64,000 nt of DNA from Carettochelys insculpta (taxonomy: Eukaryota > Chordata > Testudines > Carettochelyidae), in assembly GCF_033958435.1 (NCBI RefSeq), contig NC_134138.1:267135798-267199797 (forward strand). Direction: 5' to 3'. The notes beneath the pieces were generated by a model. That model was given only the letters and a program-made list of their open reading frames with translations. It was not told where the DNA came from and did no database searches. Within the stretch, counting starts at the first letter, position 1. The number at the start of each line of letters is the position of its first letter. Positions 43,470-55,135 of this stretch are shown piece by piece. The translations under genes were made by a program, and so were the position numbers.

Positions 43470-44330
43470 TGCTGCAGAGACACTTTCATCTTGTCTTCAG
43501 TTTCCCAAAGGCACATTCAGCTACCATGCAGCACATGCTCAGCCTGTTGTTAAAAACTGCCTTACTGCTGTCCAGGGGTCCTGGGTATGGATTCACGAGC
43601 CAGGCTTGCAAGAGGGTAAGCTGGGTTTCCCAGAATCATAACGGGCATTTCCACATCCCCACTGTAATCTTGTGGCCTGGAAAGTCCCTGCCTGCAGCTT
43701 TCTTTGCAGGCCAGTGTTCCTGGAGATGCATGCATCATGCACCGTTAGAGACTGCTCTGCAGTGACGCCTGTGATTTGCACAGTTACCCACTAGCACCTG
43801 CAGCACCACTGAGTGGCGTTCCTTCCTGTTGCTGTACTTGGTGACAAGGAGGGCTGCCGCTAAAACTGGAATATGTGTGCCATCTACTGTCCCCCCAGCT
43901 GTTGGGAAATGCCATGTCCTCAAAGCCAGCCACTTTGTCATCCCCATTGCCCAGAGTCACACTCCTCCACAGCAGAATGCAGTTCATCTCGCTGCATGAT
44001 TGCAGCTGTACAGCACCAACAGTAGATGTCCCAGCTCCAGACTGATTTGCAACTGACCTGTAGCAGTCAGGAGTCACAAACATCCACGCAGCAATTGACG
44101 CATGCGCCTCAGCCAAGGGGGCTGATCTCAGTCTGGTGTTGTTGCACTGCAAGTAGGGAGTCAACTCAGCACACAGCTCCAGGAAAGCTCCTTTACACAT
44201 CCTAAAATTCTGCAGCCACTGGTATTCATCCTACACCTGCATGATGGGGCAATCCCACCACTCAGTGCTGGTTTCCCTAGCCCCAAAGCACCCATCTACT
44301 CCGTGACTGCCAAAGATGACAGGTTTGCCA
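43470..44330 (-). pseudogene. Harbinger DDE transposase, third lineage
   Basis: Minus-strand pieces in order are KGAFLELCAELTPYLQCNNT, VTPDCYRSVANQSGAGTSTV, a frame change to GGTVDGTHIPVLAAALLVTK (first catalytic Asp present), and NRKERHSVVLQVLVGN. SLTVHDACISRNTGLQRKLQ (second Asp present), VEMPVMILGNPAYPLASLA follow. The block with the catalytic Glu was not found. Sequence divergence from 28168-29582 is large, so this is a separate lineage. Confidence 0.85.
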
Positions 44331-44811
44331 ATGTCCATGTGACACACTGTCAGGCTCCTCTGAGCTTTCTTCTTCTGTCAGTAATTTCAAGATGCTCTTG
44401 TGGCCATGTGTGAGGTCCTAAAGACAGTTAACAGCATGTGAGATGTGCAGGATCCATCCTTTCTTGCTGCAGATGCCAGAGTGCACAATAGACAATGGCA
44501 ACTGGAAAAAAAGGCACAAGAGCATGTTGGATGCCCCTGAGCAAAGTAGTGCCTGGCAGGATGTTGTGTATGGTCCCAAGATGCCCTGTGCTCTGTTCTG
44601 TAGTCCCACAACTCCTAGCAACAGATGGTGTCACCCAGCACTATGAGATACATACCCTCAGTGCATTGCTCCTGTTGCTAGTGGAAGAGCTCCCAATGTG
44701 AACACGCTCTGTCGACAGAAGGGGAGAGTGTGAATGTGCTTTGGCAACTTAGCTGTTGTTGATTTCTGCATGTTGACATCTGGTTCCCTAACAAAACTTC
44801 CTAGTGTAAAC

Positions 44812-45180
44812 CAGTGTTTCTCAACCAAGGGTATGTGTTCCCTTCGGGGCACACTGACGTCGTCTGGGGGTACATCAACCCATCTCGATATTTGCCTAGT
44901 TGTACAACAGGTGACATAAAAACATTAGTAAAGTCAGTGCAATCTAAAAGTTCATTCAGACAATGGCTTCATATGTGTTACACTGAAATGTAAGTAGAAT
45001 ATTTCTATCCAAATTCATATATTAGATAATAAGATGGTAGGAAATCAGCAAGGTTTCAGTAGTAGTTTGCTGTGATATTTTGGCACGTTTTTGTAAGCAA
45101 GTTTCTAAGTGAGCTGTAACTTGGTGGTATGCAAAACACATCTGACGCCTGGAGAGGTTAATCTAGAAAGGTTGAATGGT
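44812..45180. mobile_element. Nonautonomous hAT-like element (CAGTGTTTCTCAACC family)
   Basis: The left end is CAGTGTTTCTCAACCAAGGG, the body has GGGGGTACATCAACCCATCT and TTGCCTAGTTGTACAACAGG, and the right end is CTAGAAAGGTTGAATGGTG. It abuts the right terminus of the Harbinger element. A second partial copy begins at 45211 (TGTGTTTCTCAGCTGGTGG). Confidence 0.75.
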
Positions 45181-45299
45181 GCTTGTTTCAAGACTCATAG
45201 TTACTTCAGAAATGTGTTTCTCAGCTGGTGGTACATGTACCCTTAAGGGTTCGCAAGAGAAGTCTGGGAGTACTTTTAATTTTTTTTGAAAAAGGGGAA

Positions 45300-47340
45300 C
45301 TTTGTAAGAAAGGTCAGCAAACACTGTGTTACATGACTTCCTCATTGTAAGTTACCTAACTGAATTCACTTTTCAGTCAAATAGAGACCACTTCCCTCGA
45401 AGTGGCTCCCACGGTGGTGGAATAATGGCTTTTACCAGTCATTCCACTAGTTCAAATCCATTCAGGTGACCAACACTTATTAATATCTGATGTCCATTGG
45501 GCTGCCTACATAAACTGAGTGAATGGTTCCTAGTGGACAGATGAGCACATAACAAATCTCTCCTCATGATCTGGAATTACCACTGGCAGCCTGAGCAGAC
45601 GCACTTTTGAAGGAATGGGGATGAAGATTGGATTATCCTGTCTTCCCCAAAGGTGTTCTCGCCAGCTGTGGTCTGAAGCACATTGGCAGGGCAGCTCTGC
45701 ACTGCCAATGAACATACTGTATCTATTCAGTAGATAAGCTGAGAATGTCATTTTCCAGGCCTCTTCTTTCAATGACTTTTAACGTCAGTTTCCATTTTAA
45801 AAAGTTGGGGAGGGAGCTCTTAATATAAAAATAAATCAAATGCATTTTCATCCAGAAGACCTGAGCATGAGCAGCTTGTCTCTTTCAACAGGACATTGAA
45901 CCAATAAAAGAGATTACTGCTCCCCCCCTTGTGTTGTAAATAAAACCAGAAAGCCATCTGGAAACGCTTTGATCTGACAACTGACATGTTCTGACCATCC
46001 GCAATCCACCGAGTGCTCCTTTCACTAGAGAAATCAAATGCTGGGAGTTCTGCTACTACTTTGAATACTAGACTTAAATCCTTTACCATGGAATATCCAA
46101 AAGAAAGTGAAAGAATCATTGCCTCAGACATGCAGTTCTTTTTCAACAGGCCTGGATGGCCTGGTGTTACTGGGTTTGGGTGAAAGTGAGCTGCCTGAGG
46201 CTGAATTTGGCAGAGGCAGAGGCTGTGTAGGTGAGATGTAAATAACTAGGAATTCACAGGGGACAGTGCATGCTGGTTGTAGGAGCGTAAACCTATACAA
46301 TCAACATATTGACTGGTTTCACTCATAAGCAAATTGTAATGATTCCACTGCCGGCTGGATTCTATCCAAGCACAAATTTGATGTCCCCTTGGCTCAGATA
46401 AATACACCCATTTTCGTTCCTTTTCACAGATCTTGAAAAATACACTGCCTATTTATCCACCATAAAATGACCCCTTGCCTTCCTGCCCAGCTCTGGGATT
46501 CTATCTTACATCATTCAAATGCTTTCGTCAGAATGTCATGCTTCCCTTCATACATATTCCTCCTGTGCCTCTCCTACTCGGATGGCTAATTTATGAAGGT
46601 TCAGCTCATTCTTTGTCTTGGTTCAAACATCAGAAAATATACTTCCCGAAGGATTCAGTACAGGGCTAATGTAACACGTGCATTTTGAATGGCCAGAGCC
46701 TCCACCCCAGTATAATCTGTTATATCTTCCGGCCTGCAGGTTTCACCATCCAATGGCATGTGTTGATGACGACTTATGAGTTCTGTGAATGCCCTGAAGA
46801 CACCTACTAAAACACAAATTGAAGAGATCACTCTTGTTACTGGGAACTTGAATGCAAATGTTGGGCATGTAAGCTCTCCTAAAATGGAAACAATGGCCTG
46901 TATGCCCACAATGGGAAAGCCAGGACTGAATTCTGCTGCTCTGAACCTGGCCATGAAAAACACCATGGGCAGAAGGTAACATCGGTAAGGGAAGGCACTG
47001 CCATCCCAAAACTGCTTGTGTTCGTCAGTCACATGGGGAGGGCTGAGGCTACCCAATTGGCCATGTGGACACCAGGTGTTGTTGCTGGCTTGGAAGAGTG
47101 GGGGCCACACCACCCACTGAGATGGGGGACAATAAGGGATGGTCAGGGGCTGAGGGTCACAACCTGGGGTGCAAGGCTGGGCAAGGTGTATGTGTGTGTG
47201 GGTAAGGGGTGGGCCTCAGGCAGAAGGGGTGGGGCTGGGACCTGCATTCCACAGCTGGGTCTTCACCCACCGCCTATGACAAATGCTATTTTCACCCAAT
47301 GTCCCAGACATTTATATACATAAAGACCATATGACAGGAT
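45300..47340. other. Unassigned DNA
   Basis: About 2 kb without a gene or named repeat. Several short minus-strand frames show no family resemblance. Confidence 0.55.
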
Positions 47341-47349
47341 GATTATATT

Positions 47350-48260
47350 GAGTATATAATGATATAGGAATGCTTGAGATTGAATGTCCGATAGACAAAG
47401 ACTTCCTCAATGGTAGACTGTGGGTCAGACTATCTGCTGTCAGCCTCAAACTTAAAAATGATGCAATGTCAAACAGGTCCACTGTATTTGGACAGTCAAA
47501 GATCAATGAAAATTATATAGCTTCTGTCCAGATGAGCAAGGCTGACTACTGCAATGATCTTTGGCATGAAATAAAAATGATTATGATCTAAACTGCCAAA
47601 GCACACATTCCAAAAAAACTCAGTATTGAACTGCATCGTGGTTAACGTAGTAAGTGTTATAGATATGGGGGCAGGATTGACAGAGAGCGAAAGTGAATGT
47701 CGTGGAAAGACAAGAATATAGGAGATAATATAAGGAATCAAATACACAGATTCACGGCAGACAAGGCAAGACAAGAACAAATATATTAAGGGCAAAATGT
47801 ATGGAACTTGTGAATTATAAAGATAGTAATAATACAAAGGAGAGGTTGACATTTGTCAGACTTCTTAACAATAGATTTTCCCAATATCAAACATAATGAA
47901 AGATTGTGATGGCAGATTTTTTTTACAGGGGGTGATAACATTAGACCCTGCCTGAGCAGTATGTCTATCGGTATGTCTCACAGAGGCACTCAGAATATAG
48001 TATGATAAAACAGAGAGTATGAAGTGGGTGCCATCAATCCTGCGGAAGCCAGTGGTGCATACTGTTATGAAAGCAAAGCCTGGGGAAGCATCACTAGCAG
48101 ATAACAAGCCTACAGAATTGTTCAAAGCAATTAGAGAAGACGGAACTTACTGATCGCATCTGGTCAGTTTGTAAAGCTGTATGAATTACTAGCAATTGGC
48201 CAGAGGACTAGCTGAAGGGAATTTTTCTGCTGTTTCCAAAGAAGGGAGTGCAATGCAGTG
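47350..48260 (+). pseudogene. RTE-like LINE, endonuclease end and linker
   Basis: Plus-strand text across frames includes SAVSLKLKNDAMSNRST, DYCNDLWHEIKMIMI, TAKAHIPKK, then MKAKPGEASLADNKPTELFK and NWPED near 48200. PKKGSAMQC-like words follow near 48240. These fit an RTE-type linker and the start of its RT domain (pattern KS.G.D.IP.EL.K and W..WPEDW). There are very many stops. Further pieces lie at 49130-49330 and 50870-51320. Confidence 0.62.
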
Positions 48261-48269
48261 TAGTAGCCT

Positions 48270-48325
48270 AAGTTCTCTCTAAGCTGCACGGCTGCAAAGC
48301 AGCCTATTAAGTACTGTGCATATGA
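48270..48325 (+). mobile_element. Fragment of the CAGTGTTCCC family
   Basis: AGTTCTCTCTAAGCTGCACG and GCCTATTAAGTACTGTGC resemble the family's left end. The body is missing. Confidence 0.4.
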
Positions 48326-48559
48326 TCAAGGTTTAACGGAGATTCCCTTCCCCCATCCCGGGTCCCAACCCAACCCAGCTATGGACCTGCCATGAGAAGG
48401 AGAGGTGACCCTTCCCTGACACCAAGCCAGTCCAGACATGGGCTTGCCATGAGCAGTGGAGTGGGACCATTCCCCTTCCTCCAACCCAGCCTGGCCCAGA
48501 CCTGCCACAGCTATGGAAGTGGTGCTTCTGTCCCTAAGCCCAGGTGCTGCTGTGAGGAA

Positions 48560-48810
48560 TTGTAGAATTATAGAACACTGGACCTGGAAGGGACCTCGAA
48601 AGGTCATTGAGTCCAGTCCCCTGCCCTCATGGTGGGACCGAGCACTGTCTAGACTATCCCCAGTAGGTGTCTATCTAACGTGCTCTTAAATATCTCCAGT
48701 GATGGTGATTCCACAACCTCCCTGTGCAGTTTAGTCCAGTGTTTAATCCTGACATAAAGTTTTTCCTAATGTCCAACCTCAACCTCCTTTGCTGCAGTTT
48801 AAGAGAGAGA
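48560..48810 (-). repeat. CR1 LINE 3' end, antisense
   Basis: It reads ATTGTAGAATTATAGAACAC, GGACCTGGAAGGGACCTCG, CTTAAATATCTCCAGTGATG and TTTTCCTAATGTCCAACCTC. This is a clean antisense CR1 terminus inserted in the decayed RTE-like LINE. Confidence 0.93.
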
Positions 48811-49099
48811 AATGGGGGGAGTTCTCTTTCCCTGTCACAGACACGGAACAGCCTCCACCCCAAATCCCTTATCCCTGACCCCACCCCAGACCCCAAGCCC
48901 CCAGCCAGTGCTCTCACCCCGCACTCCAACCCTCTGCCTCAACCCTGAGCCTTCTCCCACACTCTGAATCCCAATGGCCCCAACCCCACATGAATTTTAT
49001 TTGCATCTCCATGTTGGTGCACATAATTAATTCAGCACTTGTGTGGGGAAGAGTTAACATTGGTAGAACTATTGTATTATCACCCTGATATTGAATGTC

Positions 49100-49340
49100 A
49101 ACCAAGTTTTGCCCTACAGTGAGTCCTGCTCTTCCAGGGTCATATTAAATGAAGTGCAGAAGCAGAACTATGAAGACAGCAATTTGGTTTCAGAGATGGT
49201 CAAGGCACATGTGACAAATTGCAAAAATCCCATCCCCTCACTAGAAGAGGCAAACACCTATGAATCAAGTGTTTAATTGATTACTCAAAAATTGATACCA
49301 TTCAACATGACCAGCTGAAGAGCTTTGTTCCCTCTAATCT
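49100..49340 (+). pseudogene. RTE-like LINE reverse transcriptase, front motifs
   Basis: Reading with frameshifts gives FGFRDGQGTCDKLQ (the GFR.GRGT.D motif) and CLIDYSKIDTIQHDQLKS (the FIDY.KAFD.V.H..L motif with the AF pair lost). It lies between pieces at 47350-48260 and 50870-51320 in the same orientation. Confidence 0.65.
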
Positions 49341-49364
49341 CTTCCATCATGTGAGGAATAAATT

Positions 49365-49820
49365 TGATGTGTGTAACCCTTCTGCCGGAAGGAGTTGGCA
49401 GGAACCAGGGCTGGGTTCAACATCTAGGGGTTCCTTTTCATACATCTCACACAGAACCAGCTTGAGCCTCCAGCCAGTAGCTAGGGAAATGCACACACCC
49501 CTGGGTGCCTTGGAGAGGCAATGCTTCCCCAGTCACAAGCACAGTCTCAGTGTAGAAAAGAAACTTTCAATGGAAGAGGCAGAGAAGTCATATGGCATAA
49601 GCTTGGTAAAATACCACACCCAGAGTTCATAACCAATTCTGAGGTAAACGTCCCAGCTCAAATGGATGGAGCAATGTCCTTTCTCTCTTGGGCTCCCCAG
49701 TCCAATACTGTAACCAGCCAATCCACACACTCAAACTTTCTTTGTATCCCGCTTTCAAATGCCCCACTTACAACTCAGTCCAGTCTGTGCAGGCCCTGAC
49801 ACATCACCCGGATGCCTTCC
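49365..49820 (+). repeat. Unclassified inserted sequence, possible LTR
   Basis: It begins TGTGTAACCCTTCTGCCGG directly after the RT remnant and contains TTTGGTAAAATACC-like and ATCACCCGGATGCC words that I associate with reptile LTRs. Paired copies, primer site and polypurine tract are not seen. A weak call. Confidence 0.3.
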
Positions 49821-49849
49821 CTCATTGAACCTGAGGCAATGCCACCTCT

Positions 49850-50075
49850 GCACTGATCTGGCATTCCGCCTGCTCCCTGCCAGCTGCACCACTGGCCCCC
49901 CTGCAAGTTGCAGCTAGCCATCGCTCCTGCCGGCCACCCACTGCTTCTCTGACCGGCCGGCCGCCTGCTGCTCCTCCTACCTGCCCTCTGGTGGTTGCTC
50001 CTGCTGACCGCCCGCTGCTTCTCTTACCAGCTGTCTGCTGCTCCTCCTACCAGCCATCCACTGGTCACCTGTTGT
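49850..50075 (+). repeat. GC-rich degenerate tandem repeat
   Basis: Words such as CCGCCTGCTGCTCCTCCTAC and GTCTGCTGCTCCTCCTACC recur with a spacing of roughly 75 bases. The array is short and imperfect. Confidence 0.55.
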
Positions 50076-50641
50076 TATCCAGTGGGTTTTTTACTGTAGG
50101 CAAAACCCTGTGATTTCAGCTCATAGTAGTAGTCAGCTCTGCGCCTAGCCACAGCATGTCAGTATCCACCAAAGCGGATTTACACAGAATAACTATAGCT
50201 CCATCTTTAGGTCTACTTTTAAACAGTTGGGGGGGTGGGGCAGCAGAATTAGCCAAACCAATCTTACAGCTGTATAGCTAAAAGTCTTCCAGACAGGTGA
50301 TTTAACCAGCATACTATCCCCCTTTCACTCTCACAATGCTTTGAGCAGGGAGAGCCCTCTGCAATCCATATCTTACACAGTGGTGATGACTGCCCAGTAC
50401 TCCCACAAAACTTCAAGCATTGTTGAGACTCCACAATTCTTACACTGGGTGATAGCATAAATTGTGACTTTACAACATGCTGTTCACAATAGACAAAATC
50501 GCATTCCTTTGCCTGCTCCCATCAGGCTTTCTTTACAAGGCATTACATATGCACACCTTTCTCTTTTCATGCAAATGATCTCTGCAGGACACATTTCCCA
50601 ACTCCTTCAGCAGTATTGAACTCCTGCTGGTACATTCCTTA

Positions 50642-50778
50642 CATGTGCACTGAGGCATGTGTGAATGTGCACCACCAGTAGAAACAAAAAAAACCTGTGG
50701 ATAATCTGCTAATCATCTGGGCAGCACTGGACTCTCTCCTGTGTGTCTGAACAAGCGCACAGCTTACAGGGAACACTG
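50642..50778 (-). mobile_element. Nonautonomous DNA transposon of the CAGTGTTCCC family
   Basis: This is antisense, ending GGGAACACTG at 50778 on the plus strand. The body has GTGAATGTGCACCACCAGTA. Confidence 0.72.
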
Positions 50779-50869
50779 CTGGGGAGGCTACTGGCAGGCA
50801 TAGTGATTCCAAAGCATCTCACTGAATTCATCACAAGTCTCTACCATCACCAGTAGGCAATGGTTCAAA

Positions 50870-51320
50870 CCTCAGCAGGCAACTGATTTTCTATTGACAG
50901 GCTGTGAAACAAGGGTGTATTTTGTCCCCAGCCTTCTTTAATATATACATGGAATTTATTATGAGACAGGCCTTGTAAAGTTTTGGCAAGGTGGAGCGAA
51001 CTGGGGTTTTCATTGGCGGACACCTCAACTAACCTCTGATGTGCTAATGATATGGCGCATGCAATTCCTGATGTAATATAACCAGTTTTGGTGTCTGTAA
51101 AAATAGTCAGGCATATGGACTAGTCCTGAATGTGATTAAAACTATTCTGTGTGCTGACACAGTCAATAAAAACAGAATGCAAGTGGACAACACAATTAAT
51201 GGAAATGCTGTAGAGGTGGTAGATCAACTTAAAGATCTGGGATCATATATAGCAAGACAAGGGGTCTTTTTGAAAGAAATTGGAAGACTAGGAATGGCAA
51301 GTGCCCTGTGTTCATCTAGT
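50870..51320 (+). pseudogene. RTE-like LINE reverse transcriptase, core and C-terminal motifs
   Basis: It reads VKQGCILSPAFFNIYMEFIM (RT domain 4), then a broken catalytic box (CANDM where YADD is expected, near 51040-51055). SGLNVIKTILCADTVNKNRM, QVDNTINGNAVEVVDQLKDL and LKEIGRLGMASAL follow. This order matches RTE-type LINEs and follows the pieces at 47350 and 49100 in the same orientation. Confidence 0.8.
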
Positions 51321-51340
51321 TCAGTTCTTATATTAAAGGG

Positions 51341-52955
51341 TATACACTATATTGATATATTCAACTTTGTATCAGCATAATTGCATCCATATGAAGAGCA
51401 TTATTTCACTTTACCTATGTCAGGATCCACATCATCCTGTTGCATCCCAGAGCAATAAACTTATCCTGTCATTGTCTGATAGTAAACTCCTTGTTTACCA
51501 TTCAAAATGGTTTTTGAAGAAGTTCATTTTGATTGTAACTTTCCCAGTAATCTTAATTAAAATCTTGAATGTTTGAAATTTGGAAAACTTGTTGCAAAAT
51601 GTTCCCTTCCCCTCCTGAGTTTTGGTGCAGAGTACATAAAACCAGTTGTCCAAATCAGCACATTCAACATTAAGCATATTGCCCATTGGCAGTGTCCTAT
51701 ATAAAAATTGTTCTTCTCTTGACAAGGTAAATCAAATCCATGTCCTTAGTTACATGCTTTTCTAGGCAATCTTAAGCTGACTGTGAACCTTTTTCACTTC
51801 ACACTTTACTTTAAAAATTATACACATTACACAAATTGATGGTTAAACATCTTAGGTGACACCCTGTATGCATTTTGTCATCATCACTGAATAGGAGAAT
51901 GACTTATTTCTTGATTGTGAAGCTGAGCACTGGAGAGATCTCATCTGCAGGCTTTATGGAAAGCACACCAGGACTTGTAGCACACAACTCTACCACGTGA
52001 ACCAAAACAGTAACTCCTTCAGCAGGCAGCCGCGGTAGGCTATTATCTTTGATGAGACTACCCACGAGACTGAGGATATGACACACCCTTTTCAAGCGTG
52101 ACTGCCCTCCCTATGTCACTGTTCACCACAATAATAATAGCTAGTAAAGACAAACACTAGTCTATCAATGACTGTGTCACTTGTACATAACATGTGAATG
52201 AAGGCAGCACACCTCTACCCGGCAGCTGTTTCCATGCATATAAAAAAACGTTCTCTATCGATTCATTCTCAAGAGGTCTGGGGAAAGGGGAAAGAAAGAG
52301 GTCTGCTAAATAGTTTAGCAGTGTGAAATTCATGTGATCAGTAAATCAGTTCATAAACCTGTCTGTGGAAAATGCCAGGGCTCAGTGTGATCAAAACACT
52401 ATGGCAGGAGCTGCCTCTCAGACCTGAGAGCTCAGTGGAGAATTGCAACCATTAAACTGAAAAACTTTGACAAGTAAAACAAAATAAACAACACTCCTAT
52501 GAAAGCCTGAAGTCAAGTGTCTTTGGTCGTACGTATTCTATGTCACCTCAGAGTGTCAATGTTTTCTATTGATTTATCTCACACATGATCTCTTTGCTTT
52601 GCTTTTTTCTTTCTTTCTTTCTTTTTTTTTTCAGTCCATGTGTTTCGCTGGTGTAAAGTGTGTCTGAAAACAAAGGGCCTTGATGAGACCATTTGCAAGA
52701 ATCAAACCTTCCTTGGTGTCCAGCCTTTCCTCTCAAGGCCAATGACACCTAGGGAAAGAAGCCAAATTCCCCTCATTCAGGGCTAGATTCTGATGGTAGA
52801 CCCAGTCCTGGAGAAGGGAGGTGCTCAAGCTGCTACAGGTCAGGAAGGACACTGTCACAGTTTCAGGGTAAAAGCACCTGTGTTTCCCCAGCCAGTTCTT
52901 TCAAGGGTGTCCTCCTGAAGGTGACTGGTTGCCTGCTATAGTCTCTCTTGGGCAG
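51341..52955. other. Unassigned AT-rich DNA
   Basis: No gene is recognised. A pyrimidine run with CTTT units lies at 52600-52634. Confidence 0.5.
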
Positions 52956-52959
52956 AGAC

Positions 52960-53130
52960 CTGCAGGCCTGCTGATGGGGGGACAAAGGGGTCAACTGCCC
53001 TGGGATTCAAAGGGTCTGGGGGATCCTGGCTGCTGCTGCCACTGCTGCAGCAGCAGATGTGGCTGGTGTCCCAACCCTTTAGATAACCACCGACGCTCTG
53101 GGCAGTGCACTCTGGGAGGCTCTGAGGGCT
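52960..53130. repeat. Unclassified repeat shared with 40481-40790
   Basis: See the matching words GGGGGGACAAAGGGGTCAAC and GGGCAGTGCACTCTGGGAG. The middle carries CTGCTGCTGCCACTGCTGC. Confidence 0.45.
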
Positions 53131-54045
53131 GGCTAGGAAGGAATGGGCACAGCATTATCAGGGAAGCACTGAGGGCTGGCTTTCCTCAGCCGCACCCCAC
53201 TCCTTCTGCCTGAGGCCCTGCCCTTTTAGGGAGCACAGAGCTGCCCCCCCCACTGAGCTTCCCGCCAAGTCTCTTCTCCTCTCTGGAGACCTACATCTCT
53301 TTTCTGTCTGACTCCGTGGGGTGTGTGGGGAGGGTTTAGGGTTGCACAGTGCTGCAGACACACTGCAATACTCCTGCAAGCCAGTCTGCCTTAAAGGCCA
53401 GTGTCTGTGCTTGGGTTTCTCTGCAAGGGCTATGGCCAGTGTATTGCCAGCAGTTACAAGTTGCCAAACTGCAGGCATATTTATTCTTCATCGAACAGCA
53501 TTACAGAGAAAACACACAGCACACAATCACGGTCCCTGTCCTTTGTGCACACTACCAGCTTACTACAGGTCACCGCTCCATCATATGGCCACCCAGTGGC
53601 ACAGTCTGTCCAACTCTGCCGCCAGGGTTGGGACCCAACTTGGACAGCAGATCCTGTCAGTTTGTTGGTGGAGGAAGAAGACTCTGGGTCAGTTTGATTC
53701 AAAAGTCCTGTCGCTGTTGGCCTCTGGTGAATCCAGTTTGAGGTAGTAGAGGTCGGCCTTTCTAGGAGGTGGTACCAGTCTGGAGAAGTTCTAACCTGAC
53801 TTGACTCATCTGTTCCTGTTTTCATGTCCTGAAGGAGCTGTGGCAACTTCCCCCATGGTGTATGTATAAGCCCTTATCCTCCGTGATACATGAGCTGGTC
53901 ATACCCTTAATTCAATGTGGTTTTCAAGAGATGGGGCAACTTCTTTCACTATCTGTCACAGACCTATTTAAAAAAAAATTAAAGGCTTTTATATTTTCCC
54001 TTCAGGAGCATGGAAAATAAAGTTAGTGCAAAAGCAGTGGTTGTG
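53131..54045. other. Unassigned DNA
   Basis: Several overlapping frames near 53320-53850 on both strands show no family resemblance and are treated as chance. Confidence 0.5.
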
Positions 54046-54050
54046 GTAAG

Positions 54051-54215
54051 CAGTGTTCCCTGTTAGCAGCTGCTTTGCAGATTCAAATGTTGCTCAGCTG
54101 ATTTGCAGAGTGCCCCCAGCTGGAGCCTTTGTTTCTACTGGTGGTGCACATTTGCACATAAAACTGTATTCTGCACCTGGATGGAAAAGCTCCACACCAG
54201 GATGGGCACCTTGGT
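54051..54215 (+). mobile_element. Nonautonomous DNA transposon of the CAGTGTTCCC family
   Basis: It starts CAGTGTTCCCTGTTAGCAGC. The body has TTTCTACTGGTGGTGCACAT and TGTATTCTGCACCTGGATGG. The right end is truncated. Confidence 0.72.
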
Positions 54216-54253
54216 GGTAGAGATCAGACACCTGCTAGTAGCCATGTGTAAAG

Positions 54254-55135
54254 CAGGGGTCAGCAATCTCCAGCACAGGTGACAAGAGTGGCACGCAAGC
54301 TCTGTGCTGGAAGGATGATATCACAGTGCTGGGCTGAGACACCCCCTGATGCCTCTCCTGTCTCCCCCCACCTTTCCCCACCCAGCTCAGGCAGCATTTG
54401 TCTCCCTCAGTTTTGGATGGGAAGTGTTTCCCTCGTGGGCTGTGCATGGAAATGCCCTCAGTCCTGGACAGGAGCAGAAAATGTCTCCAGTTTTCAATCT
54501 CTCCGCCTCTTCTCAATTGAAGTCGTTCATCTCTGGGCTTCCATTGGTTTTGTGTCTCCTGCTCCTCTTTCCACATCACCCCCACTTCTTGACAGAGTGC
54601 AGCTCTGCTTTGATACCCAGATCTCTCTGGGCAGAGAATTTAGGAGTAGGAAGCTTCTGCCTTGGACCTGTAGTGATACCCACAGAAAATCTGCCCTTCA
54701 CGCTCTATCTGCTTATGACCAGGGGACACCGGTCCTGACCGTCCCATGGCACCATGGACATGGAGTTGTTTCCAGTCACCTGCAGGGATGGGCTCCTTTC
54801 TTCTTCCTTCATGATCTATCTGGCCAGGCAAAGGCAGGTGGCCTCAACAGGGCATTCCCACCAGGGAACTCAACTAGCACCGAACCAATGTTGCCTTGGA
54901 AGTTTCTTTGTTTTAGTGTTTCATTTCTTAGTCCTCTCTCTCCTTTATTTGCCCTGGGGACCTCTCTGCCCAGGAGACTGGGCACTTGGCCCTTCAACTC
55001 CCACTGCACCGAGTTGTTGATTGACTTCTGGAATGCCAGGCAGGCAGCAGCTCTGGCTGTGATGACCTCGGTGCTGACATCACAGTGCCAGGCTCTGTGT
55101 TGGGAGAATGACATCACAGCGCTAAGCTGAGAGAC
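54254..55135. repeat. Probable nonautonomous DNA repeat bounded by direct repeats
   Basis: It starts CAGGGGTCAGCAATCTCCAG, a terminus style common in hAT elements. A 45-base segment at 54297-54341 (AAGCTCTGTGCTGGAAGGAT...) recurs in the same direction at 55090-55132. A 283-codon open frame (54279-55130, plus) lies between. It has no recognisable domain and I do not call it a gene. Confidence 0.4.

Larger units (their letters stand above)
41193..44812. mobile_element. PIF/Harbinger element, third lineage, degraded
   Basis: The left end is GGCTTTGTCTACACCGGCAA followed by GTTTTGTC/GTCAACAAAA words. The right end reads back as TTTACACTAGGAAGTTTTGT from about 44810, where a hAT element begins. 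It carries a plus-strand SANT-type gene and a minus-strand transposase that converge near 43450. A CR1 piece is inserted at 41896-42190. The ends resemble those of the MITE at 14743-15161. The outer right terminus and target duplication are not readable. Confidence 0.75.

Noticed and set aside
49365..49820. Endogenous retrovirus LTR
   Set aside because: Only the opening bases and general wording suggest it. No second LTR, primer site, polypurine tract or viral gene is visible, so it is kept only as a weak unclassified repeat.
53321..53846. Coding region with three overlapping frames over 95-140 codons
   Set aside because: Frames on both strands are equally long, none shows a known motif, and composition is repeat-like.
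54279..55130. Novel 283-residue host protein
   Set aside because: No signal, domain or splice context was recognised, and it is flanked by repeat-like direct repeats, so chance is more likely.
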